Translations under genes and position numbers: made by a program | Part shown: piece by piece, positions 33,007 through 40,838 of the stretch | Numbering within the stretch: the first letter of the stretch is position 1 | Layout: each line of letters starts with the position of its first letter | From: Enterobacteriaceae bacterium | Lineage (GTDB): Bacteria > Pseudomonadota > Gammaproteobacteria > Enterobacterales > Enterobacteriaceae | Length of the DNA: 64,000 nucleotides | Direction of reading: 5' to 3' | NCBI GenBank assembly: GCA_902363335.1 | Contig: CABIZV010000001.1 | Location: 930,001-994,000 of the forward strand | Notes under the pieces: model-generated | What the model saw: the letters and a program-made list of their open reading frames with translations, nothing else | Told to the model about the DNA's origin: nothing | Databases searched by the model: none

Positions 33007-34188
33007 ATGTCTTCTTTATCTTCTTCTTCCAGCCAACGCGCATTGTTGATTGTTGGAATTTTGCTGATTGCCTCGACGTTACGGGTAACCTTTACGGGTG
33101 CCGCGCCTTTGCTCGATGCCATCCGCGCCGACTATGGTTTGACCACCGCCCAGACCGGGATGCTCACCACTTTGCCGCTATTAGCCTTCGGACTGGTGTC
33201 GCCTCTGGCGGCAGGAATTGCCCGCAGAATTGGCATGGAACGGAGTTTGTTTATCGCCATGGGGCTGATTTGTGCTGGGATCGTCATTCGCTCCCTGCCC
33301 TCCGTAGCCCTGATGTTTATCGGTACGGCGGTTATCGGCTGTGGAATAGCGCTTGGTAACGTCCTGCTACCAGGCTTAATAAAACGTGATTTTTCGACCC
33401 ACGTAGCCAGATTTACCGGCGCGTATTCGGTCACCATGGGAGCTGCCGCCGCGTTAGGTTCCGCGCTGGTTGTGCCGATTGCGATGAACGGTTTTGGCTG
33501 GCGCGGTGCATTGCTGACGCTGATGGTTTTTCCCTTGCTGGCAATGCTGTTGTGGCTGCCCCAATGGCGGGCAACACAGGGCACTTCGGTTTCAAGTAGC
33601 GGAGCGGCGCATAATCGCGGTATCTGGCGTTCGGCGTTAGCCTGGCAAGTCACGTTATTCTTAGGCCTTAACTCGCTGGTTTATTATGTGATTATTGGCT
33701 GGTTGCCAGCCATTCTGATAAGCCAGGGCTACAGTGAAGCGCAAGCAGGCTCGCTGCACGGTTTACTGCAGTTGGCGACCGCCGCACCGGGTTTTGTGGT
33801 GCCGTTGATTCTGCATCGTTTAAAAGATCAGCGCGGCATTGCCATTATCACGGCACTGATGTGCGCCGTCAGCGCGCTAGGCTACACGTTATTTCCCTCC
33901 CAGGCGGTGATCTGGACGATTGTCTTTGGTTTTGGCTCCGGTGCGACCATGATCCTTGGTCTGACCTTCATTGGGCTACGCGCGAGCTCGGCTCATCAGG
34001 CCGCTGCACTCTCAGGTATGGCGCAAGCCGTGGGGTATTTGCTGGCCGCATGTGGCCCACCGCTGATGGGCAAAATACACGATGCCAGCGGCGCGTGGCA
34101 CATCTCGTTGATTTGCGTTGCGGTAATTGCTCTGGCAATGGCGGTCTTTGGCGGATTAGCGGGACGAGATAGAGAGATGCCGCGTTAA
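33007..34188 (+). CDS. nimT: MFS exporter NimT
   Basis: 393-residue, twelve-segment major facilitator protein of the CynX/NimT type. In E. coli it exports 2-nitroimidazole and gives resistance to it. The family start SSSSQRALLIVGILLIASTLRVTFTGAAPLLD matches, and the loop GLVSPLAAGIARRIG is typical. Divergent from its regulator nimR; a bidirectional terminator follows. Confidence 0.92.
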   Translation: MSSLSSSSSQRALLIVGILLIASTLRVTFTGAAPLLDAIRADYGLTTAQTGMLTTLPLLAFGLVSPLAAGIARRIGMERSLFIAMGLICAGIVIRSLPSVALMFIGTAVIGCGIALGNVLLPGLIKRDFSTHVARFTGAYSVTMGAAAALGSALVVPIAMNGFGWRGALLTLMVFPLLAMLLWLPQWRATQGTSVSSSGAAHNRGIWRSALAWQVTLFLGLNSLVYYVIIGWLPAILISQGYSEAQAGSLHGLLQLATAAPGFVVPLILHRLKDQRGIAIITALMCAVSALGYTLFPSQAVIWTIVFGFGSGATMILGLTFIGLRASSAHQAAALSGMAQAVGYLLAACGPPLMGKIHDASGAWHISLICVAVIALAMAVFGGLAGRDREMPR

Positions 34189-34235
34189 CGACAACCCTGA
34201 CGCACTGCGACGGCACCGACGCGGGGTTATCCACG

Positions 34236-34268
34236 AAAAAATGCCCGACATTACAGCCGGGCATTTTT
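34236..34268. terminator. Bidirectional terminator between nimT and the amidotransferase-like gene
   Basis: AAAAAATGCCCG-N10-CGGGCATTTTT separates convergent genes and has A and T runs on both sides. Confidence 0.88.
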
Positions 34269-34271
34269 CGA

Positions 34272-34979
34272 TTACTGGGCAGCAGCGTGCAGGAAAGCCT
34301 GAACTAACGGCGCTGGACGACCGGCAAGCGCATGGCGTTCATGCTGGAACAGCGTCGCCACAAAGAAGGGATGCGTCACCAACTCGACGGCCCGAATATC
34401 ACCATTGTCATCCCATCCGGTCACCCGCAGCGGTTGAACATCCAGTTCGGCGGCAAATTCAGGGGATATCCCGTAGTTGCAGTGATAACCCTCTTCAATA
34501 CTGTCGCGCCCGTATGCACGAGCGATCAGGGTATTCGCGCGCAGTTCGACGGTGTCGCTTTTTTCCACCAGCGAGCAGGTCAGCGGCGCAATCACCATGC
34601 GCCCTTCGCTGTCTGTTTCAGCATGTGCAGCGTCTTGCCAGCCCATCACATTGCGTGCGTACTCCAGAATCGCGTGCTGGAAACCACCACAGGTGCCCAG
34701 GAACGGCACGCTATTTTCGCGGGCATATCGCACCGCCATCAGCGCGCCTTCCGTATTCTGGTACGGGCTGGCGGGCACTAGCCAGATAGCGTCATAGTCG
34801 GCGAAATCCTCGGCGCTTTTAATATCTTGCGTGGGTAACCAATGGTACTCAACGGCCAGTTCCAGTACCGCTGCCGCGTCATCAATAGCCAAAGGAATAG
34901 CCTGATGCGCAATCACATCGGCATTATAGTCGCCCACCAGAGCGATACGAAGAGAGGGAGTCACTGCTGCGTTTTCCAT
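34272..34979 (-). CDS. CTP synthase C-terminal-like amidotransferase homologue
   Basis: 235 residues from ATG 34979 with AGGA upstream. It resembles the glutaminase half of CTP synthase without the synthetase half; it belongs to the group annotated as CTP synthase C-terminal region-related (seleno)proteins. The nucleophile elbow is GTCGGFQ with Cys97, the position that is Sec in some relatives. His203 is present in THPFF, but the Glu that follows two residues later in true glutaminases (HPE) is Phe, so standard glutaminase chemistry is doubtful. It stands alone between nimT and yeaO. Confidence 0.75.
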   Translation of the reverse strand: MENAAVTPSLRIALVGDYNADVIAHQAIPLAIDDAAAVLELAVEYHWLPTQDIKSAEDFADYDAIWLVPASPYQNTEGALMAVRYARENSVPFLGTCGGFQHAILEYARNVMGWQDAAHAETDSEGRMVIAPLTCSLVEKSDTVELRANTLIARAYGRDSIEEGYHCNYGISPEFAAELDVQPLRVTGWDDNGDIRAVELVTHPFFVATLFQHERHALAGRPAPLVQAFLHAAAQ

Positions 34980-35117
34980 GGAAGTCCTTATGTACAGACG
35001 TTTAGAACGGCATAAGGAGCCTCACATTAGCGATCTGCGAACCGAATAGCAACACCCTGATAGCGAACCCAACGATTCTTTATGGTATGGTCGAAAAAGG
35101 ATAAAGGGAGAAAGGAT

Positions 35118-35462
35118 ATGATCCAGTGTAAACGCGTTTATGACGACGCAGCACCTGATGATGGTTACCGTGTCCTGGTTGACCGGCTCTGGCCGCGCGG
35201 AATCAAAAAGGAGGCGCTTATCTTTGATGAATGGTGTAAAGACCTCACCCCGTCAGCCGAGCTTCGCAAAGCCTACCACGGTGAGATTATCGACTTTGCC
35301 ACCTTTTGCCAGCACTATCGCGAGGAGCTTTCGCACCATCGCGAAGAGGGCCTGCGCCTGGCGAAAATTGCACAAGAGCGCGGGCTAACGCTAATTTACG
35401 CGGCCACCAATACCACGCAGAACCACGCGCGGGTACTCGCTGACTGGCTACAAAAACTGTAA
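35118..35462 (+). CDS. yeaO: DUF488 family protein YeaO
   Basis: 114 residues from ATG 35118 behind GGGAGAAAGG; the longer frame from 35082 covers the ribosome site. It matches E. coli YeaO in CKRVYD, VLVDRLWPRGIKKE and the C-terminal NTTQNHA-VLADWL. DUF488 proteins have conserved Arg and Trp residues and no assigned activity. Confidence 0.92.
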   Translation: MIQCKRVYDDAAPDDGYRVLVDRLWPRGIKKEALIFDEWCKDLTPSAELRKAYHGEIIDFATFCQHYREELSHHREEGLRLAKIAQERGLTLIYAATNTTQNHARVLADWLQKL

Positions 35463-35494
35463 TTCACTCTAACGCGACGCCATCCGCCGTCGCG

Positions 35495-35800
35495 TTATTC
35501 CACCAGCATTGCACGTTCTTTCGCAGGCAATACGTCCGGCGTTAACGGCAGTAAATATTCCGAACGGACAAAAGCAAAACCGTATTGGTTTTCACTCGCG
35601 CTGACATCCCCGGTCACCAACCATAGCGCCCGTGGCGCATCGGCAGCCAGCTCCGTCATCACGCCGTTAACCGGATTCAGACAACGCTCACCTGGATTAA
35701 TCAACGCAAACAGTTCCACGCTCTTACCAATATTAGCGCGGCCGACAGCAGTACGGGCGCCGATGATAATGGCGGTGGCACCCGGTTTAAGCGAATACAT
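35495..35800 (-). CDS. Conserved-looking hypothetical protein
   Basis: 101 residues, no signal peptide or membrane segment. It starts with MYSLKPGATAIIIGARTAVGRANIGKSVE-type beta-rich sequence that looks like a small SH3-like or KOW-like barrel. I do not recognise the family. Codon use resembles its neighbours and a TAACGAGAG stretch precedes the ATG, so it is probably real. It lies between yeaO and yoaF, where E. coli K-12 has no gene. Confidence 0.6.
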   Translation of the reverse strand: MYSLKPGATAIIIGARTAVGRANIGKSVELFALINPGERCLNPVNGVMTELAADAPRALWLVTGDVSASENQYGFAFVRSEYLLPLTPDVLPAKERAMLVE

Positions 35801-35860
35801 ACATCTCTCGTTAATCAGAATTATCTTAGAGGCGTAGTGTACTGGAAGGAGAATTTACTG

Positions 35861-36109
35861 TCATTTTTTCTGTGGATGATCGCGACGCCACAGCGCCCAT
35901 TCCTCAATAGTTTCGCCGTCGGGTAGCTTACACAGGCTAGATTCCCCCTGCGCATTGACCTGACGAAGACTTTCTCCCCCCTTCTGCTGACAGTAAACGG
36001 CAGCAGGATTGGCCATACCGATTTGCGGCGGTTTCGGCGCCTCAGGTTCGGCGTGGGTTGCGCATCCGAGCAGGAATAGTGGCAACAGTAAACTCAAACG
36101 ATTTAGCAT
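35861..36109 (-). CDS. yoaF: DUF333 lipoprotein YoaF
   Basis: 82 residues with a lipobox (LFLLGC) at residues 11-16, so it is lipidated at Cys16. The DUF333 core MANPAAVYCQQKGGE...SSLCKLPDGETIEEWALWRRD is clear. This family of small lipoproteins has no known function. It is divergent from dgcP across 322 bases. Confidence 0.92.
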   Translation of the reverse strand: MLNRLSLLLPLFLLGCATHAEPEAPKPPQIGMANPAAVYCQQKGGESLRQVNAQGESSLCKLPDGETIEEWALWRRDHPQKK

Positions 36110-36431
36110 TTTATCTCCTAAGTTTCGGGCGGAAGTTTAGCTTTAAACTCCATAATTTCTTCAATTTAGCTACACTTTTGGGACGTATTGTACCTCTCGT
36201 TCTCAACTGACCAGAGAACAGAACATTCCATAATCAATGAGTTTTATTTTTGCCCCATCGCCCCCGATGGGGCTTTTTTTATTCGTAATAACCAACAGCC
36301 CCAGGCAAACGCCACTTTTAAGCAACATTACGCTTACCTTATCGATACATAATGTATAAAATTTAGTTAATCCAGTTTTGTTTAGGATCATACACTATCA
36401 AACACATCATCGTTGAGGGGCCTTTGTTTTC
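36110..36431. other. yoaF-dgcP intergenic region
   Basis: A 322-base divergent gap. It contains a candidate small RNA ending in an intrinsic terminator at 36252-36280, then a region before dgcP with the ribosome site GAGGGG. No protein gene is supported. Confidence 0.6.
36196..36281 (+). ncRNA. Candidate Hfq-type small RNA
   Basis: On the plus strand a hairpin GTTCTC-N9-GAGAAC (36199-36219) is followed by a single-stranded stretch, a U-rich tract TTTTATTTTT (36242-36251) and a 9-bp terminator GCCCCATCG...CGATGGGGC (36252-36273) with seven T. This is the layout of Hfq-binding sRNAs. No plus-strand gene ends nearby that would need this terminator: both genes to the left are on the minus strand. 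A TATTGT -10-like box lies at 36186-36191. Expression is unproven. Confidence 0.5.
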
Positions 36432-37451
36432 ATGTCAGATATCATTCTTGCACGCGTGTCGCAAACACTTGCCACCGAACAGTCGCTGGAGGGCCTTGTT
36501 CGGCAACTGCTTGAGATGCTTGGATTGGTTACCAGTATGGAATCAACCTATTTGACAAAAATTGATACTGACGCCCAGTTGCAGCACATCATTTATTCAC
36601 GCAACAGCGGTGAGATGACGATCCCTGAGAATTTATCCGTGCCGTGGGGCGATACACTGTGTAAGCGCGCGATGGACGATCATTGCTTCTACAGCGATCA
36701 CGTTCCAGAGCAGTGGAGTGATTGCGATGCGGCAAAAGCGTTAGGGATCACCACCTTCCTCAGCACGCCAATCCATCTGACCGATGGTTCATTGTACGGA
36801 ACGCTTTGCGCCACCAGCACTGCGCAAAAACCGCTCAGTTTTAACAGTGAACATGTGCTCGCTCTGTTTGCGAGTATCATCGCGCGTTATATTGAAAAAG
36901 AGTCGCTGGTTGCGCAATTGCAGGAAGCTAACGCTGCGCTTATCTATCACTCCTACACCGATGCGCTCACCGGCCTCCCTAACCGCCGTGCCGTATTTGA
37001 AAATCTGGAAGTCTTGTTCTCGCTGGCACGCCACTTAAATCATTCGGTGCTACTCGCCTTTATCGATCTCGATAAGTTTAAGATGATTAACGACTGCTAT
37101 GGGCATCAGGCGGGTGATGCGTTTTTACAGCAGGTTGCTCAGCGGTTGAGATCGGGTATTTCCACAGACGACCAGCTGGGGCGATTGGGGGGTGATGAAT
37201 TTATGGTCGCAACGCTGTCGCGTACGGCGGAACAACTCGAGCAGTTTACCAACACCCTGCGCCAGCTCCTGATTGGCGATTACCTGCTAGGCGATACGAT
37301 GATTCATTACCCTGGCGCCAGTATTGGCACGGTGGTGGTGGATCCGAATGTAATGAACCCAGACGCGGCCCTGCGTGCTGCCGATAGCGAGATGTATGAG
37401 GACAAAAAATTTCGTCATCGCCTGGAAATTAGCGCCCAGCGTATGGGGTAA
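36432..37451 (+). CDS. dgcP: GAF-GGDEF diguanylate cyclase DgcP
   Basis: 339 residues (E. coli YeaP 341), soluble. An N-terminal GAF domain (residues about 20-160; WGDTLCKRAMDD and FLSTPIHLTDGSLYGTLCA) precedes a GGDEF domain with intact motif RLGGDEFMVA. The I-site position reads STDD before QLGRL, so RxxD is absent. It makes c-di-GMP. The small membrane protein genes yoaK and yoaJ follow, as in E. coli. Confidence 0.93.
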   Translation: MSDIILARVSQTLATEQSLEGLVRQLLEMLGLVTSMESTYLTKIDTDAQLQHIIYSRNSGEMTIPENLSVPWGDTLCKRAMDDHCFYSDHVPEQWSDCDAAKALGITTFLSTPIHLTDGSLYGTLCATSTAQKPLSFNSEHVLALFASIIARYIEKESLVAQLQEANAALIYHSYTDALTGLPNRRAVFENLEVLFSLARHLNHSVLLAFIDLDKFKMINDCYGHQAGDAFLQQVAQRLRSGISTDDQLGRLGGDEFMVATLSRTAEQLEQFTNTLRQLLIGDYLLGDTMIHYPGASIGTVVVDPNVMNPDAALRAADSEMYEDKKFRHRLEISAQRMG

Positions 37452-37498
37452 TTACAGTATTATACGCGCTGTCTATTGATAACAATCAGGATGTCACC

Positions 37499-37603
37499 AT
37501 GAGATTGGGTATCGCCTTTCCCATCGTTATTTTCTTTATCGCGCTTGTCTTTCTAGGCTGGTTCTTTATTGGCGGTTATGCGCTACCGGGAGGTGCACAA
37601 TGA
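37499..37603 (+). CDS. yoaK: Small membrane protein YoaK
   Basis: 34 residues, almost all one membrane segment (FPIVIFFIALVFLGWFFIGGYA), matching E. coli YoaK (32). AGGA lies six bases before the ATG. It overlaps the yoaJ start by four bases (ATGA). Function is unknown. Confidence 0.88.
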   Translation: MRLGIAFPIVIFFIALVFLGWFFIGGYALPGGAQ

Positions 37604-37674
37604 GAAAGACCACGATAATCATGTTAATCATCGCCATCATTACCGTCGTGGGCGTCGAGTTCGGCTGGTGGTAA
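37600..37674 (+). CDS. yoaJ: Small membrane protein YoaJ
   Basis: 24 residues, the same as E. coli YoaJ, with the conserved start KTTIIM and the end E-x-GWW. A single membrane segment fills the middle. It is translated from an ATGA overlap with yoaK and a GGGAGGTG site, so both small proteins are co-made. Confidence 0.88.
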   Translation: MRKTTIIMLIIAIITVVGVEFGWW

Positions 37675-37679
37675 GCCTC

Positions 37680-37712
37680 TGATAAGTCGGTAATTTACCG
37701 ACTTATCGATTT
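37680..37712. terminator. Terminator between yoaJ and the minus-strand cyclase gene
   Basis: GATAAGTCGGTAA-T-TTACCGACTTATC is a perfect 13-bp inverted repeat followed by GATTTTC. It lies between convergent genes and overlaps the end of the minus-strand gene. Confidence 0.75.
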
Positions 37713-39178
37713 TCTCCATTTTTTTTCTTCATCTCATACATCTGCGCATCTGCCTGCTGGATGGCATCATCTAATGAGTCGACGCACCGCGCGACGCCCC
37801 AGGATACCGATAACGGTATAGGCTTCCCTTGTGGGCTAAAGGGAAAAACGGCAATTCTGGCCGCAATTCGTTCAGCGATCATATGCGTATGCGCAATATC
37901 CGTACGGTTGAGCAAAATAATAAACTCATCGCCGCCGCTACGGATGACCCAATCTGCGTTGGCGCGAATGTCCGTCAGCATACAATATGAGATGGCCTGC
38001 AGCGCCTTATCACCTGCCGTGTGCCCGTAGTTATCGTTGATCGCTTTAAACTTGTTACAGTCGAAAAGGATCACCGTACTAAACGGCAATGAACGCTGCT
38101 GAACAAGCGTGAAGATATTGCGCGTAAAACAGCCCGTCAGCGGGTCTCGATAAAAACGTAAATCCGCGCGATTTAAGTGATAACGGAAAAACAGGAACAG
38201 CAGAACCAATAGCACCGGCGCCAGAATCAGCATCATTAATGCCCGAGGATCCTGCGTGACAAAAAACAAAACCGGTAGCGCATATTTAATTTCATAGCGC
38301 AAAGATATCTGGTGAATTCGATAATCATCAAGCCAGCTACAATTGCCGACGATACACATTATTTCGCCCGTTTGACGGCTGTGGAATCCCAGTATTAAGC
38401 CTTCGGGTATCTTATTCGCAAATGCCGACAGCAACATGCGACGAATCTCAACGCGGGACAGATCGTAGGCAAGATAAGCAATAATATCGTTACTTGGCTC
38501 ACTGGCGGAGAGATCGTAAATATAACTCACAATCGTATATCCGAGGTCGCCTGTAATTTTATCAGCGTAGAACTGCGTCGCACTGAGCGATTTTTTACGT
38601 AAGCTTTTTTGCAAGATACGGTCATAGTACATTTCCGGTTTGCTAAAAAAATGGTGAGGGTTCTGGGCCATTTGCGATGTTTCGAATTGAAAAGGGCCAG
38701 AATCGGTTGGCGTAAACCAGTAAAACCAGCGGCCATCTTTTGCGATAAGGTAGCGATGAACGTTATGCTGTTCGGGATTCAGCGTCCGAACCTTAGCTCG
38801 AATATATTCAGCGGCCTGATAGATACAACGTGCGCTGTCATCGGGTTGTTTGGTGATGAGTGCGCCATGGGCCTTATCGATGGCACCGGGCGCAGCATTG
38901 ATAGCCCACGCATTGCCCCGAGGGGTAAAGTTTGGTACATCCCCGCACAGCTGATGATGGCTGATTTGCTGATAGCGCACGCCAGTTGCCTCAGCCATTA
39001 ACTCATTATCATTGAACATGGATACCATCTGGCTTTGTAACGCGTTAATGCCTTCGTTAACCTGCGACACCGAGCGCTGGTAAAAGAAGACAATGGCCGT
39101 ACAAACAAGGAGACATGTCACCGCAGCCGAAGCAACGAGTGACTGTTTTTTGCGCAGACTATCCTGAATAATTCTCAC
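37703..39178 (-). CDS. Membrane-anchored diguanylate cyclase
   Basis: 491 residues: an N-terminal membrane segment (about 13-32), a periplasmic sensor region to about 310, a second membrane segment (LMMLILAPVLLVLLFLFF) and a GGDEF domain. RSGGDEFIILL has an intact active motif; the I-site region reads RANAD, so the Arg is one residue out of register and feedback inhibition may be lost. DPLTGCFTRN marks the domain start. The periplasmic part does not resemble that of DgcJ, 8 kb away, beyond overall layout. I cannot assign an E. coli orthologue. It lies where E. coli has yeaQ. Confidence 0.85.
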   Translation of the reverse strand: MRIIQDSLRKKQSLVASAAVTCLLVCTAIVFFYQRSVSQVNEGINALQSQMVSMFNDNELMAEATGVRYQQISHHQLCGDVPNFTPRGNAWAINAAPGAIDKAHGALITKQPDDSARCIYQAAEYIRAKVRTLNPEQHNVHRYLIAKDGRWFYWFTPTDSGPFQFETSQMAQNPHHFFSKPEMYYDRILQKSLRKKSLSATQFYADKITGDLGYTIVSYIYDLSASEPSNDIIAYLAYDLSRVEIRRMLLSAFANKIPEGLILGFHSRQTGEIMCIVGNCSWLDDYRIHQISLRYEIKYALPVLFFVTQDPRALMMLILAPVLLVLLFLFFRYHLNRADLRFYRDPLTGCFTRNIFTLVQQRSLPFSTVILFDCNKFKAINDNYGHTAGDKALQAISYCMLTDIRANADWVIRSGGDEFIILLNRTDIAHTHMIAERIAARIAVFPFSPQGKPIPLSVSWGVARCVDSLDDAIQQADAQMYEMKKKNGENR

Positions 39179-39374
39179 TAATACCCCGTGCCGATGGGTG
39201 AAATCCTTGAAACGTCACCCTATGACCCGGCGTGGCGTCACGGTACGTTTTCATTTCTTATTTGAATCATTATGGGTGATTTTTATACCGCAAGCGGGGA
39301 TTTGATCGTGTCAGGCTTTTTACGTATTGGCAATAGGATTCCAGGAAGGCGAGCGGGAAACTCGCCGGGCAGAA

Positions 39375-39635
39375 TTAGCGCTGGATATCAGAGCCTAAAA
39401 ACCAAAAAGCGAGCGGGATCGAAAAGAGAACCGTAAAAATCGAGCTGTAAACGACCACCATGGCCCCTTGCAGAACAAACATACTCGTTGTCCATTGCGA
39501 ATACGGTAAATTATATTCACTCACCACGCCGCCAAAAGTCGCCCGCCCTACCACTATGACGGCAATAACGAATACCACTAAAGCGGAAAGCAGAAATTTT
39601 TTGCCATTCGGCGTCCGCAGTTTTTCCAGAATCAT
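39375..39635 (-). CDS. Small inner-membrane protein, possibly DUF2534
   Basis: 86 residues with two hydrophobic segments: residues about 15-32 and 50-80. The motif VVGRATFGGVVSEYNLPYSQWTTSM between them looks conserved in enteric proteins I associate with DUF2534, but I am unsure of the family number. A GGAGGATGCG-type ribosome site precedes the ATG. Function unknown. Confidence 0.65.
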   Translation of the reverse strand: MILEKLRTPNGKKFLLSALVVFVIAVIVVGRATFGGVVSEYNLPYSQWTTSMFVLQGAMVVVYSSIFTVLFSIPLAFWFLGSDIQR

Positions 39636-39767
39636 CGCATCCTCCCGACGCTGTTCTCACAATTTTGCGCTGTATTTGTAACATTAATGCGGCATAAATT
39701 GAATGTTTATTGTTGCTCTACATTCACAAACAGCACCTATACAGATCATAAAATTAACCCAAATTGT

Positions 39768-39790
39768 AAGTTGCATGTAAAATGCATTTT
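39768..39790. promoter_or_regulatory. NsrR operator of the yeaR-yoaG operon
   Basis: AAGTTGCATGT-A-AAATGCATTTT fits the 11-1-11 NsrR palindrome (AAGATGCATTT-N-AAATACATCTT) with 9 of 11 matches in each half. It lies 58 bases before the first yeaR copy. E. coli yeaR-yoaG is repressed by NsrR and induced by nitric oxide and nitrate. Confidence 0.82.
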
Positions 39791-39847
39791 TTGATAAACA
39801 GATCGGCTAATTTGTGATTTAATACATTCAACGTATAGGGGGGAAAC

Positions 39848-40174
39848 ATGCTACGCATTCCGCAAAGTTGTATTCATACCCGTTCCACGCCGTTCTGGAA
39901 CAAGGACACGGCGCCAGCCGGTATTTTCCAGCGTCACCTTGATAAAGGGACGCGCCAGGGAGTTTATCCACGACTTTCCGTTCACCAGGGTTCTGTCCGC
40001 TATCTGGGCTTCACCTCTGAAACCTCGCCTGAACCTGACAGTGAACTCATTATCGAAGCCGGACACTTTGGCGTATTTCCGCCGGAAAAATGGCATTACA
40101 TCGAAACCATGACCGACGATACCGTATTTAACATCGACTTCTTTGTCGAAGCTGATGTGCTGAAATCTCTATAG
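39848..40174 (+). CDS. yeaR: DUF1971 protein YeaR, first copy
   Basis: 108 residues, very close to E. coli YeaR: IHTRSTPFWNKDTAPAGIF and HLDKGTR-GVYPRLSV are shared and FPPEKWH-IE-MTDDT-FNIDFFV ends the fold. It is a small cupin-like TehB/YeaR domain linked to nitrosative or nitrate stress; biochemical activity unknown. GGGGGGAAAC ribosome site. It is slightly shorter than E. coli YeaR (119). First gene of a three-gene operon with a second yeaR copy and yoaG. Confidence 0.92.
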   Translation: MLRIPQSCIHTRSTPFWNKDTAPAGIFQRHLDKGTRQGVYPRLSVHQGSVRYLGFTSETSPEPDSELIIEAGHFGVFPPEKWHYIETMTDDTVFNIDFFVEADVLKSL

Positions 40175-40205
40175 GCCCACAAAGCTATATAGTAAGGAGT
40201 CATCT

Positions 40206-40559
40206 ATGTTACGCATCCCTGAAAATTTTGTTCATTCGCGTTCGACCCCGTTCTGGAATAAAGATACCGCGCCGAAAGCCCTATTCACCCATCACAATAC
40301 GAAGGCCCACGTGTATGGTCGTCTTTCTGTGATGCAAGGAGCCGTTCGCTATTTCGGTTTTCCTGACGGCGATGCTACCGAGCCGGATGTTGAAGTCGTC
40401 ATTGAGGCCGGCTCCTTTGGTATTTCTCCACCGCAAAAATGGCATCGTATAGAGCTGCTGACGGATGATACCTACTTTAATATCGATTTCTTTGCCGACC
40501 CGGACGCAACGCTTGAAGGCAAAGGCCTGGGCAAAGTCGTGAATTCGCACAAGGGGTAA
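40206..40559 (+). CDS. DUF1971 protein YeaR, second copy
   Basis: 117 residues, a tandem paralogue of the preceding gene (shared RSTPFWNKDTAP start, PP-KWH-IE-LTDDT-FNIDFF end) but clearly diverged in the middle (FTHHNTKAHVYGRLSVMQGAV). The divergence shows an old duplication or separate acquisition rather than a recent copy. It starts 31 bases after the first copy behind TAAGGAG and ends 4 bases before yoaG, so it is co-transcribed and should share NsrR control. Confidence 0.9.
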   Translation: MLRIPENFVHSRSTPFWNKDTAPKALFTHHNTKAHVYGRLSVMQGAVRYFGFPDGDATEPDVEVVIEAGSFGISPPQKWHRIELLTDDTYFNIDFFADPDATLEGKGLGKVVNSHKG

Positions 40560-40563
40560 TAAA

Positions 40564-40746
40564 ATGGGTAAGGCAACCTACACGGTGACCGTCACCAACA
40601 ACAGCAACGGGATTTCTGTGGATTATGAAACTGAAACGCCGATGGAACTGCTGATCCCCGATGTTGCGGCAGACGTGGTTAAAGATCTGATTAATACCGT
40701 CCGCGCCTACGATACGGAAAACGAACACGACGTATGCGGGTGGTAG
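40564..40746 (+). CDS. yoaG: DUF1869 protein YoaG
   Basis: 60 residues, the E. coli length, nearly identical at MGKATYTVTVTNNSNG and at the end TENEHDVCGW. YoaG forms a small dimeric ferredoxin-like fold; function unknown. It is the last gene of the NO-responsive yeaR-yoaG operon and is followed by a terminator. Confidence 0.95.
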   Translation: MGKATYTVTVTNNSNGISVDYETETPMELLIPDVAADVVKDLINTVRAYDTENEHDVCGW

Positions 40747-40760
40747 TTTCTTTAGCACTA

Positions 40761-40788
40761 AAAAGGGAGCCAATGGCTCCCTTTTCTA
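40761..40788. terminator. Terminator after yoaG
   Basis: AAAAGGGAGCC-AAT-GGCTCCCTTTT is a 10-bp or longer perfect stem with T run. Its A run on the left can also end the convergent carbonic anhydrase transcript. Confidence 0.9.
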
Positions 40789-40838
40789 TTTGCTGTTCGC
40801 AAGTCTCTTATTAATAAGACATTGTATTATTTGCTTTT

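Noticed and set aside
36203..36391. 62-codon minus-strand frame between yoaF and dgcP
   Set aside because: It overlaps the candidate sRNA and its terminator, and no ribosome site or conserved motif is seen.
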